60,658 bases of DNA, taken from positions 1-60,658 of the forward strand of contig CAZHNS010000013.1 in the NCBI GenBank assembly GCA_964534175.1, given 5' to 3'. This DNA comes from JAFGHJ01 sp964534175 (GTDB taxonomy: Bacteria > Hydrothermota > UBA3072). The first letter of the stretch is position 1, and the number at the start of each line of letters is the position of its first letter. The notes below the pieces were generated by a model. That model was not told the DNA's origin and searched no databases. It saw nothing but the letters and a program-made list of their open reading frames with translations. Positions 41,670 through 48,223 of the stretch are shown piece by piece. Both the position numbers and the translations under genes were made by a program.

Positions 41670-43400
41670 TTAAGAAATTATTTTAGAGATGATTGCTTGG
41701 ACTTTTTCGTTTTCGATTGGTTTGTCATCTCTCGAAATAAATGCGATTAAAATATCTGTATTTGTCATTTCTATCCTCGATAAAGTAATTTTAAATTTGC
41801 TGCAGAAGTCAAGTAGTTTTCCGGATAGGACCTTTTCTTTTGGAGATAAGAATATAATTATTGTACCGTTTTTTACCTTTAAATCTTTATATAAGATTTC
41901 ATCTTTTTTATGTTTACTTAGTAATTCGTGTATTATTTCTACAATTCTTGTTATATCGGAGATGGGAGCGCTAATGCGCCAGAAATCTTCTAAAGAAAAG
42001 TAAATTTTCTTGATTTGTTTTTCGGAAATTTTCGGTGAATTATTTATTATTGCTTCTATCTTTTTAGCGTCCATTTCTCTCATACCTTCATCAAAATCGC
42101 GAAATTTGCCAAGCGTTTCTGAGAGAATATTTTTTGTTTTCTGGTACAGTTCGGACAGAGCTTCAAATTCGTCAAGGTCTGCCTTTATGTCGAATATCAG
42201 TAAGCTCGCACTTTCCATCTCTCTTGGTTGATGGGTGGATAGAAGTTTAAGCCCCATTATTTTATTAAATCCGGCTATTATTTTTCTGCTTTTTGGTTCT
42301 GCTTCTTCTTTTTGGGTTACTATTATAATTTTGAATTCCAGGAAAAACTCTGTTGAGTTTGTTAGGAAAAAATAAACTTGCGGCAAACCGCTTTTTTTGA
42401 ATTCTTTTATAAGAAGGGGTATTATAGCCCGGAGGTAAAGTTCTAATCCTATAATAGCTTTCGCTCCTTTTTCGGTGTCTTCCTTTTCTTTTTCATATAT
42501 TCTATTTAAAACTTTTTTTATTTTTTTGTGAGAGGCAATAGAATAAGGTTTCCCATCTCTATCACTAATTTCAATTCTTGCGATAAGAACCCCTTCGGGA
42601 GTTGTAAATTCTTTATTATATATGATTTTTGAATCAGGGAGTACAAAAGATATTGTTCCGAGTATTACTTTAAGGGGAAGTTCTTTCTCATAAACACCTA
42701 CGGTTATACAGGTTAGGTTTTCTTTAACTGTTTTTATATTTTTTGTGTAAATTTGAATTTCACCTTTTGTTTTTATCACGTCTTTTCGGGCTCTGTAATT
42801 GGTAATAATTTGTTCCGCCAGATCGGTAGGAGTTCTTTCTGTTATATAGGCTTTTGTACGGGAAGCGAAAAATTTAAAAGTTTCTCCTTCAGGGCCTAAA
42901 AGTTCATGTACAAAATTCTCTTTACATCCTGTTTTGATTATGTTTATTACTTTCGAATAAACTTCTAACCTTTTTGAACCGATTGAAAGAAGAAGTCTTG
43001 TTGCCAGACTTCCCTCTGAAATATTTATAATGTTATCGATTATTTCTTTTCTGTCTGCCCTAAATTTTTTAAGAGCGGGTTCATTCTTAATCTTAATCAC
43101 TAGTATAATGATACCTAATTTATTACCGTTTATTTCTATTCTGATTCCGGACTCATAAGATATATTCCAGCCTTTACCATGGATTGTTCCGAGGATAGCT
43201 GTAGAAAATCCTGGCCAGTCTTTACCAATTATTCCCATAGAGTAAAATAAAGGGTAAGAAGTATTTTTTGGTATGCTGCTTTTATAAATTTGGATTTCTT
43301 TCGAATTTGTTTCCCATTTTTCAATTAATTTTTCAACAAGTTTCTTTTCTTCTTCTAGAGGAAAAAAATCACGGGTTTTTTCGTAATTATATTTCTTCAT
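41670..43400 (-). CDS. Putative multi-ACT-like regulatory protein, unknown function
   Basis: 576 aa, cytosolic, no signal or membrane segment. GIIGKDWPGFSTAILGTIHGKGWNISYESGIRIE (residues about 55-90) is strikingly like an ACT domain of the GlnD/NAD-glutamate dehydrogenase kind (DxPGxxxxIxxxLxxxGxNI). A second similar unit may lie near 225-295 (TCITVGVYEKELPLKVILGTI ... LIARIEISDRDGKPY) and a third near 345-420. No nucleotidyltransferase or HD motif is seen, so it is not GlnD. ACT domains bind amino acids, so a sensor role is an inference. Its ATG overlaps the stop of the DUF4159 gene by one base (TAATG). Confidence 0.55.
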   Translation of the reverse strand: MKKYNYEKTRDFFPLEEEKKLVEKLIEKWETNSKEIQIYKSSIPKNTSYPLFYSMGIIGKDWPGFSTAILGTIHGKGWNISYESGIRIEINGNKLGIIILVIKIKNEPALKKFRADRKEIIDNIINISEGSLATRLLLSIGSKRLEVYSKVINIIKTGCKENFVHELLGPEGETFKFFASRTKAYITERTPTDLAEQIITNYRARKDVIKTKGEIQIYTKNIKTVKENLTCITVGVYEKELPLKVILGTISFVLPDSKIIYNKEFTTPEGVLIARIEISDRDGKPYSIASHKKIKKVLNRIYEKEKEDTEKGAKAIIGLELYLRAIIPLLIKEFKKSGLPQVYFFLTNSTEFFLEFKIIIVTQKEEAEPKSRKIIAGFNKIMGLKLLSTHQPREMESASLLIFDIKADLDEFEALSELYQKTKNILSETLGKFRDFDEGMREMDAKKIEAIINNSPKISEKQIKKIYFSLEDFWRISAPISDITRIVEIIHELLSKHKKDEILYKDLKVKNGTIIIFLSPKEKVLSGKLLDFCSKFKITLSRIEMTNTDILIAFISRDDKPIENEKVQAIISKIIS

Positions 43401-44017
43401 TAGTGAGTCATTGCATAAACGTATATGTTTATGCCCATTTTTAAAGCTTTTTCTCTGAGAGCTTCTGGGTCTTTATACACAGAAGGGGAAGCCCATCCAT
43501 CTGAGATATTGCTGTTGTATGTGTAAAAGAGTACTAGTTTTCCATTTAAAAACAGCCCGTAGCCTTTGGGAGCCCCTTTGTAATGTTCATGAATTTTAGG
43601 TAAACCCAGAGGTAATTCATAAAATACTCTGTAAATTTCATGATCGGCTGGTATTTGTACTAATTCATGCTTTGGAAAGGCTTTGCTCAGCTCTTCTCTA
43701 AAATGTTTATCCATGCCATAGTCATCGTCAACATAAATGAAGCCTCCGTTCCAGAGATAGTTTTTTAAATTCTGCGATTCAGATTTTGAAAACTCTATTT
43801 TTCCGTGTCCGGTAATAAAGAGGAATGGGTAAGAGTATATTTCGGGATCGCTTAAGGACAAAATTATTTCCTTTTCTGGTATTTTAAGCTCAGTCTTTTT
43901 GTTTATTGCCTTCGCAAGATTTGGAATAATGTCCGGATCGTTGTACCAGTCTCCCCCGGAATATCTAACTCTTACTATTGATGGATTTATCAGTGAAAAG
44001 ATAAAAAAAATAATCAT
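43400..44017 (-). CDS. DUF4159-family protein
   Basis: 205 aa from the ATG at 44017, one base after the xerC/D stop and with GAGG 8 nt upstream; the longer frame to 44071 would add 18 residues with no export character. The N-terminus MIIFFIFSLINPSIVRVRYSGGDWYNDPD is a signal or anchor followed at once by the family motif. FLFITGHGKIEFS, GGFIYVDDDYGMDKHFREEL, FYELPLGLPKIHEHYKGAPKGYGLF and VLFYTYNSNISDGWA are all characteristic. The family has a glutamine-amidotransferase-like fold and no settled function. It is translationally linked to the genes on both sides. Confidence 0.85.
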   Translation of the reverse strand: MIIFFIFSLINPSIVRVRYSGGDWYNDPDIIPNLAKAINKKTELKIPEKEIILSLSDPEIYSYPFLFITGHGKIEFSKSESQNLKNYLWNGGFIYVDDDYGMDKHFREELSKAFPKHELVQIPADHEIYRVFYELPLGLPKIHEHYKGAPKGYGLFLNGKLVLFYTYNSNISDGWASPSVYKDPEALREKALKMGINIYVYAMTH

Positions 44018-44018
44018 T

Positions 44019-44903
44019 TTAGCCTCGAGGATGATAAGAGGATAAAATTCCTCTGAGGTAGTTTCTGTCAACGTGCGTATATATTTGTGTAGTAGAAATA
44101 TCGGAATGCCCTAAGAGGAGTTGAACGGTTCTAAGGGACGCTCCTCTTTCGAGCAAATGGGTGGCGAAGGAATGTCTGAGAGTATGAGGGGTAAAGTTTT
44201 TTGTTATTCCGCTCTTAGCAAGGTATTGTTGGAAACGTTTCCAAAGACCCATCCTGGAAAGTTTATTGCCTCTTCTTGTAAGAAAGAGAAAAGCGGATTT
44301 TTTTTTGTCAAGAGCAGGCCTCTGTCCGGTTAAATATTCAACTAGAGCTTCTTTTGCTTTACTCCCCAAAGGAATTATTCTTTCTTTGCTCCCTTTTCCT
44401 TTAACCCGAATGAATTCTTCCTTTAGAAAAATATCTTCTTTCCTAAGATTAAGGAGTTCGGAAACCCTTAAACCACAGCCATAGAGTAATTCTAAAATTG
44501 CCCTATCCCTTATGGAATATTTGAAACAACCATTAACACTTTCAATTAATTTTGTGACTTCGTTAGTAGATAAAACTTTAGGTAGCCTTTTTTCGGTTTT
44601 CGGAGCTTGAATGTTATTCATTGGCGTTTGTTCTATTAATCCTTCTCCTAAATGGAAAAGAAAAAACATCCTCAGGGATGATGTTTTTCTTGCTACAGTT
44701 GCAGTGGAAAAATTTGAACTATTCAAGCTGTGAAGATATTCTTTAATGTCTTCTCTATTTATCTCCTTAATATTCTTTTTTGTTTTTTCTAAAAATGAGA
44801 TTACATCATTTTTGTAACTTTCTACGGTGTTGTGGGAGAGTCCTCTCTCCGCTTGCAGGTAATAAATAAAATCCTGTACGGAATTTTGTTGGGTACTATT
44901 CAT
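44019..44903 (-). CDS. xerD: Tyrosine recombinase of the XerC/XerD type
   Basis: 294 aa, the normal length for chromosomal dimer-resolution recombinases. The N-terminal SAM-like core-binding domain (DFIYYLQAERGLSHNTVESYKNDVISFL) precedes the catalytic domain with GLRVSELLNLR (first Arg), HTLRHSFATHLLERGASLRTVQLLLGHSDISTTQIYTHV (His-x-x-Arg, His and the Tyr nucleophile). The late HVDRNYLRGIL tail fits Xer proteins more than phage integrases. Whether it is XerC or XerD cannot be decided here. The start overlaps the upstream lipoprotein gene by 8 nt. No phage gene or att site is nearby, so a housekeeping role is most likely. Confidence 0.9.
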   Translation of the reverse strand: MNSTQQNSVQDFIYYLQAERGLSHNTVESYKNDVISFLEKTKKNIKEINREDIKEYLHSLNSSNFSTATVARKTSSLRMFFLFHLGEGLIEQTPMNNIQAPKTEKRLPKVLSTNEVTKLIESVNGCFKYSIRDRAILELLYGCGLRVSELLNLRKEDIFLKEEFIRVKGKGSKERIIPLGSKAKEALVEYLTGQRPALDKKKSAFLFLTRRGNKLSRMGLWKRFQQYLAKSGITKNFTPHTLRHSFATHLLERGASLRTVQLLLGHSDISTTQIYTHVDRNYLRGILSSYHPRG

Positions 44904-45519
44904 TTAATTGGTAAGATACCAGTTCCCAAACTAATGAGTCGGACGGTCTTTCTTTTTTTATAAGACCTATGTCGGGTGCAAACCATTCATATTCAACTAT
45001 AGAGTCATTGTCTTCTATGACTGTTCTTTTAAGACGATAAACATTTTCATAATTTTCCGAATTTATAATTAATGAAGTTTGTATAACCGAATCAACCAAG
45101 ATTGAGAATTTTTTTTCGAGTATTTCTCCCCTGTGAACTGAAGAGAAATTAAATTCTCTTTCCCAGTTTTCACCCTCTATGGGAGGGAGTAAAAGATATG
45201 GCTCGTAGACTGTTCCAAAATCCACTCTTTCTCCTTCGTAAGTTGTAAAGAGTTCTCTGGTTTTTGTAACCATTCCTGATTTTCTTTGAAAATAATAAAT
45301 TTCGCCGCCTACATCGACCGCGAATAAGCTATCACCTTGTTTTACCTCGATGTCTTTTACTTCCATATTGATTTGATAATTATTTTCCCATTTAACACCA
45401 AATTCCCAGATATTTCCTACCTTTAAGGGAAAATAATCCGAAGTCATTCTTATGGCAAAAGAATTCTTACATCCTAAAACCAATACCAAAATCAATGAAG
45501 TCAAAATCAATTTTTTCAT
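44896..45519 (-). CDS. Predicted lipoprotein of unknown function
   Basis: 207 aa. LVLVLGCKN is a clear lipobox (Cys17). The mature part starts TSDYFPLKVGNIWEFGVKW, a phrase typical of a class of beta-rich envelope lipoproteins in uncultured FCB-type bacteria, and continues with strand-turn repeats (DIEVKQGDSLFAVDVGGEIYYFQRK, VYRLKRTVIEDNDSIVEYEWFAPDIGLIKKE). No enzyme motif. GAGAGG precedes the ATG. Its first 53 nt overlap the end of the barrel gene, and its last 8 nt overlap xerC/D, so the four-gene front of this operon is tightly packed. Confidence 0.72.
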   Translation of the reverse strand: MKKLILTSLILVLVLGCKNSFAIRMTSDYFPLKVGNIWEFGVKWENNYQINMEVKDIEVKQGDSLFAVDVGGEIYYFQRKSGMVTKTRELFTTYEGERVDFGTVYEPYLLLPPIEGENWEREFNFSSVHRGEILEKKFSILVDSVIQTSLIINSENYENVYRLKRTVIEDNDSIVEYEWFAPDIGLIKKERPSDSLVWELVSYQLNE

Positions 45520-45895
45520 TAAAAGCCTCTCTTAAGGAAAATCCGATTTGGAAAGTTGAACTTTCTGTTGAAAACAAATATGCAAAACGAACTATAAAAA
45601 GTGGAGAGTAGCCACTTTCAGAAGCGCTTTCTCTTGTTCTATCAACCTTTGCAATTCCTATCTCCGGTAGAATAGATAATTTCTTTGCGAGCAAGAGTTC
45701 TTTACCTAAAGATATTCCTTGGAATCTAACTTCGTAATTATCTTTGTTATAAAATGCAGCTAAAAGATCATAATTGACTTTATATTTTCCCCCAACCATA
45801 AGGGCGAATCCGGAAGGGGTGTCGATTGCGACAGTTCCCTGTGGAACCGAAGAGCTTACAAATAAATTAAAACCAACGAGTAGAAGTATACTCAT
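45467..45895 (-). CDS. Outer-membrane barrel-like protein, first gene of the operon
   Basis: 142 aa. A short signal-like start (MSILLLVGFNLFVSSSVPQG) leads to alternating strands (TVAIDTPSGFALMVGGKYKVNYDLLAAFY, YEVRFQGISLGKELLLA, LFIVRFAYLFSTESSTFQIGFSLREAF) ending in DFGIGFRM with a C-terminal aromatic pair, as in small barrel proteins. No family recognised. A minus-strand promoter ends so close to the ATG that the message is probably leaderless, and no ribosome site exists. It overlaps the next gene by 53 nt. Confidence 0.6.
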   Translation of the reverse strand: MSILLLVGFNLFVSSSVPQGTVAIDTPSGFALMVGGKYKVNYDLLAAFYNKDNYEVRFQGISLGKELLLAKKLSILPEIGIAKVDRTRESASESGYSPLFIVRFAYLFSTESSTFQIGFSLREAFNEKIDFDFIDFGIGFRM

Positions 45896-45901
45896 ATTTG
45901 A

Positions 45902-45929
45902 ATATTAAAAAACTATTTAGATTTGTCAA
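45902..45929 (-). promoter_or_regulatory. Promoter of the 45.9-39.6 kb minus-strand operon
   Basis: Minus strand: TTGACA (45929-45924), a 16-nt spacer containing a T6 run, and TAATAT (45907-45902). The ATG (45895) is 6 nt after the -10, where transcription should begin. Confidence 0.7.
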
Positions 45930-46011
45930 CAGTTGAGTATCGGCAGAACTACTTTTCTAAATATTAACCGCAGGGAAACGAAGTGAGAAAGAACCCAGAA
46001 GTCAGAGCGCA

Positions 46012-46102
46012 AGTCAAATAGTCAAATTGTTGAATAGTTAAATCGGCCACCCCGCTCCCTTTTTATTTCCCTATTTGACCATTTTTCTATTTAACCATTT
46101 AA
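46012..46102. repeat. Octamer-word array with inverted partner (element D)
   Basis: AGTCAAAT, AGTCAAAT, TGTTGAAT, AGTTAAAT occupy 46012-46043 in exact register. After 27 nt come CTATTTGA, CCATTTTT, CTATTTAA, CCATTTAA (46071-46102), which are reverse complements of the same word family (TYAAATAG). It lies between the divergent operon promoter and tatA. Confidence 0.85.
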
Positions 46103-46125
46103 CTGATCCGAAGGATTAAAGGGTA

Positions 46126-46154
46126 TTGACTTTTGCCTTTCCTGGGTTTAGTAT
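46126..46154 (+). promoter_or_regulatory. Promoter of tatA-tatD
   Basis: TTGACT (46126-46131), a 17-nt spacer, and TAGTAT (46149-46154). AGGAGG follows in the short leader. Confidence 0.7.
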
Positions 46155-46173
46155 TGTAAAAAGGAGGAAATCA

Positions 46174-46368
46174 ATGTTTGGACCTATTGGATGGCCCGAA
46201 ATAATAGGTATATTGATTGTTGCCCTCTTGTTGTTCGGAGCAAAAAGATTGCCTGAAATAGGTAGGTCTATGGGGAAAGCAATTAAGGAGTTTAAAAAAT
46301 CTTTTAAAGATGTAACGGATGAGTTGGATAGTGATTTAGATTCCCCTGAAAAAAAAGAAGAAAAGTAA
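46174..46368 (+). CDS. tatA: Sec-independent translocase subunit TatA/TatE
   Basis: 64-aa inner-membrane protein of the twin-arginine export machine, which moves folded proteins. MFGPIGWPEIIGILIVALLLFGAKRLPEIGRSMGKAIKEFKKSF shows the short periplasmic N-terminus, one transmembrane helix, the FGxxxLPE hinge and the amphipathic helix; a charged acidic tail (DELDSDLDSPEKKEEK) follows. The start at 46174 is fixed by AGGAGG and the family N-terminus; an in-frame ATG at 46126 lies in the promoter. tatC is not in this window. tatD follows 38 nt later. Confidence 0.95.
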   Translation: MFGPIGWPEIIGILIVALLLFGAKRLPEIGRSMGKAIKEFKKSFKDVTDELDSDLDSPEKKEEK

Positions 46369-46406
46369 CTTTATTTTAATTAAAAAATATTGTCATTTCT
46401 AATATC

Positions 46407-47168
46407 ATGAATTTCAAAATATGTGATTCGCATTGCCATCTTCAAGACAGAAGGTTTAAAAGAGATGTAGAAAAAGTTATCCGTAATGCCGGTGAATCCG
46501 GTGTTGAAAAAATATTGGTGCCAGGCTGGGATCTGCGTTCAAGTAAAGAAGCAGTAGTTATTTCGGAAAAATTCAATAATGTTTATGCGTCTTGTGGTGT
46601 ACATCCTCACGATGCAAGGTTTTACAATAATAGCATTGAGAAAGAAATAATAAAACTATCTGGTAATAGTAATGTGGTAAGCATAGGAGAAATAGGCCTT
46701 GACTACTATCGAGATCTCTCTCCGAGAAATGTACAAAAAGAAGTATTTAAAAGACAACTCAAGATAGCCGAAGAGAACAAACTTCCTGTAATTATACATA
46801 CAAGGGATTCGATCGAAGATACAATAGAGATTGTTTCGGATTTTAAATGTAGGGGTGTTTTTCACGCTTTTGATTATGTGAAAGATATAGCACTAAAGGT
46901 TATTGAATTTGGTTTTTTTATAGGAATTGGAGGAGTTGTTACATACCCCAACAGCAAGATATTTTCTTCTATAAAAGAGATTCCTCTTGCTTCGCTTTTA
47001 GTTGAGACTGATGCCCCTTACCTAACACCTCATCCGCATAGGGGAAAAAGAAATGAACCCGCTTATACAAAGTATGTCGTTAAAAGAATAGCTGAATTAA
47101 AATCTAAGACCTTTGAAGAAGTGGCAGAGAAAACCTTCAATAATACAAAAAAATTGTTTGGGTTTTAA
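46407..47168 (+). CDS. tatD: TatD-family metal-dependent DNase
   Basis: 253-aa cytosolic amidohydrolase-fold nuclease/deacylase. ICDSHCHLQDRRF supplies the first metal histidines, SCGVHPHDARF and SIGEIGLDYYRDLSPRNVQ the central motifs with the bridging glutamate, PVIIHTRDS and GVFHAFDY the further histidines, and LLVETDAPYLTPHPHRGKRNEP the catalytic aspartate motif. It is not part of the translocase despite its name. No ribosome site precedes the ATG, in contrast to tatA directly upstream, so it may be translated by reinitiation or as a leaderless message. Confidence 0.95.
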   Translation: MNFKICDSHCHLQDRRFKRDVEKVIRNAGESGVEKILVPGWDLRSSKEAVVISEKFNNVYASCGVHPHDARFYNNSIEKEIIKLSGNSNVVSIGEIGLDYYRDLSPRNVQKEVFKRQLKIAEENKLPVIIHTRDSIEDTIEIVSDFKCRGVFHAFDYVKDIALKVIEFGFFIGIGGVVTYPNSKIFSSIKEIPLASLLVETDAPYLTPHPHRGKRNEPAYTKYVVKRIAELKSKTFEEVAEKTFNNTKKLFGF

Positions 47169-47202
47169 ACGTAAAATCAATATATTAATTTAATTTTTGC
47201 GC

Positions 47203-47234
47203 TAATCCGTCAGTCAACCAATTAACTAATTTAC
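47203..47234. repeat. Octamer-word array (element G)
   Basis: TAATCCGT, CAGTCAAC, CAATTAAC, TAATTTAC in register, the last three sharing YARTYWAC. Found between tatD and the next promoter; weaker than elements C and D. Confidence 0.5.
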
Positions 47235-47264
47235 TTGTTTTTGCTTTTGTGGCAAAAAACCCCC

Positions 47265-47292
47265 TTGACAAATTAGAGAAAAAAGCTATAAT
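47265..47292 (+). promoter_or_regulatory. Consensus promoter of the membrane protein/HTH/TonB operon
   Basis: A6, C5, then TTGACA (47265-47270), a 16-nt spacer and TATAAT (47287-47292). Confidence 0.88.
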
Positions 47293-47329
47293 CTTTGTAT
47301 GACAAAGGACTTTGGAAAGGAGGTTTTAA

Positions 47330-47923
47330 ATGATAGATAAAAATGAGGCGGAAAGAAGTTTGAAAGAAATAAAACGTCATCTAATAGAAACAGAGGAAGA
47401 CTTAAGGAAGACAGGCATTTATGCCTTAGATATTCAACTTTTGTTGGGTTGTCTGGTACTTGTAGGTATTGGTTTAACGGTTTTTCTTAAGGTTCGTGCA
47501 TTGTATAATCTTATATGGTTGGTGTGGGCCTGTATTTTAGTTGTCGGTTTTTTCTTCGGGTACAGGCTCGCTAAAAGGATACCCCGAATGACCGGTATTA
47601 CATCCTTTGCCGGTAAGTTGATAGGTATGGTTTGGTTAGGGATAACAATAAGTCTTGCGTTGACAATGTTTATTGTTTGGCACTCCGGATACACTCCTTA
47701 TTTGGAGAGTTTTATCGCTTTGCTGGTGGGACTAGGCTTTTTTGTGGAGTCTTTTGTTTCCTGGAGGGAATTTATTGTAGCAGCTATTCTTTGCTGGATA
47801 GCAGCGATAATCGATGGGTTTTTCCCGGACCTTACTAATTTGGTCTTTGCTTTTCTTATTTTTGCAACTATGATTATACCGGGAATTGTGGTTAAAATTC
47901 GTTTCAGGGGGAAGGAAGTATAG
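47330..47923 (+). CDS. Polytopic membrane protein paired with an HTH regulator
   Basis: 197 aa with an acidic-basic N-terminal helix (MIDKNEAERSLKEIKRHLIETEEDLRKT) followed by about six transmembrane segments: 30-50, 53-73, 92-112, 121-137, 146-163 and 168-188. I recognise no family. The ATG has GGAGG 7 nt upstream. It is followed without a gap by a winged-helix regulator (stop and next ATG are adjacent). Membrane proteins of this shape with an adjacent HTH_34-like regulator recur in bacteria, where the pair is thought to be a membrane sensor with its DNA-binding partner; that is inference here. Confidence 0.75.
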   Translation: MIDKNEAERSLKEIKRHLIETEEDLRKTGIYALDIQLLLGCLVLVGIGLTVFLKVRALYNLIWLVWACILVVGFFFGYRLAKRIPRMTGITSFAGKLIGMVWLGITISLALTMFIVWHSGYTPYLESFIALLVGLGFFVESFVSWREFIVAAILCWIAAIIDGFFPDLTNLVFAFLIFATMIIPGIVVKIRFRGKEV

Positions 47924-48223
47924 ATGGAAGATTTTAATCCTTCTGAAGTGAATAAATTGATACATGCGCCTATAAGGCTTGGGATTATGACCATATTAAA
48001 TTCGGCAAAGAAAGTCAATTTTATTTATCTAAGAGAAAAACTTGATGTTACGGACGGCAACTTAAGTAGTCATATGGAAAAGTTGGAAAAAGAGGGTTAT
48101 GTAAAAGTTAAGAAAACTTTTGTAGATAAAAAACCAAATACTGTTTACAGAATTACTGAAAAAGGTAAAAAAGCTTTTAGGGTATACCTGGAGCATTTAG
48201 AGAAAATTCTTGAAGAAAGTTAA
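47924..48223 (+). CDS. Winged-helix transcriptional regulator (HTH_34-like)
   Basis: 99-aa DNA-binding protein. NKLIHAPIRLGIMTILNSAKKVNFIYLREKLDVTDGNLSSHMEKLEKEGYVKVKKTFVDKKPNTVYRITEKGKKAFRVYLEHLEKIL matches the small one-domain regulators of the MarR/ArsR-like HTH_34 group: recognition helix around DGNLSSHMEKL, wing around VKKTFVDKKPNTVYRIT. No effector domain, so it may be controlled by its membrane partner. GAAGGAAG lies before the ATG. Its end overlaps the start of the TonB-receptor gene by 14 nt, so it may regulate its own operon. Confidence 0.88.
   Translation: MEDFNPSEVNKLIHAPIRLGIMTILNSAKKVNFIYLREKLDVTDGNLSSHMEKLEKEGYVKVKKTFVDKKPNTVYRITEKGKKAFRVYLEHLEKILEES

Noticed and set aside
44019..44903. 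Tyrosine recombinase as evidence of a prophage or integrative element
   Set aside because: Length and C-terminal motif fit XerC/XerD; there are no phage genes, tRNA gene or att repeats nearby, and it is embedded in a chromosomal operon.
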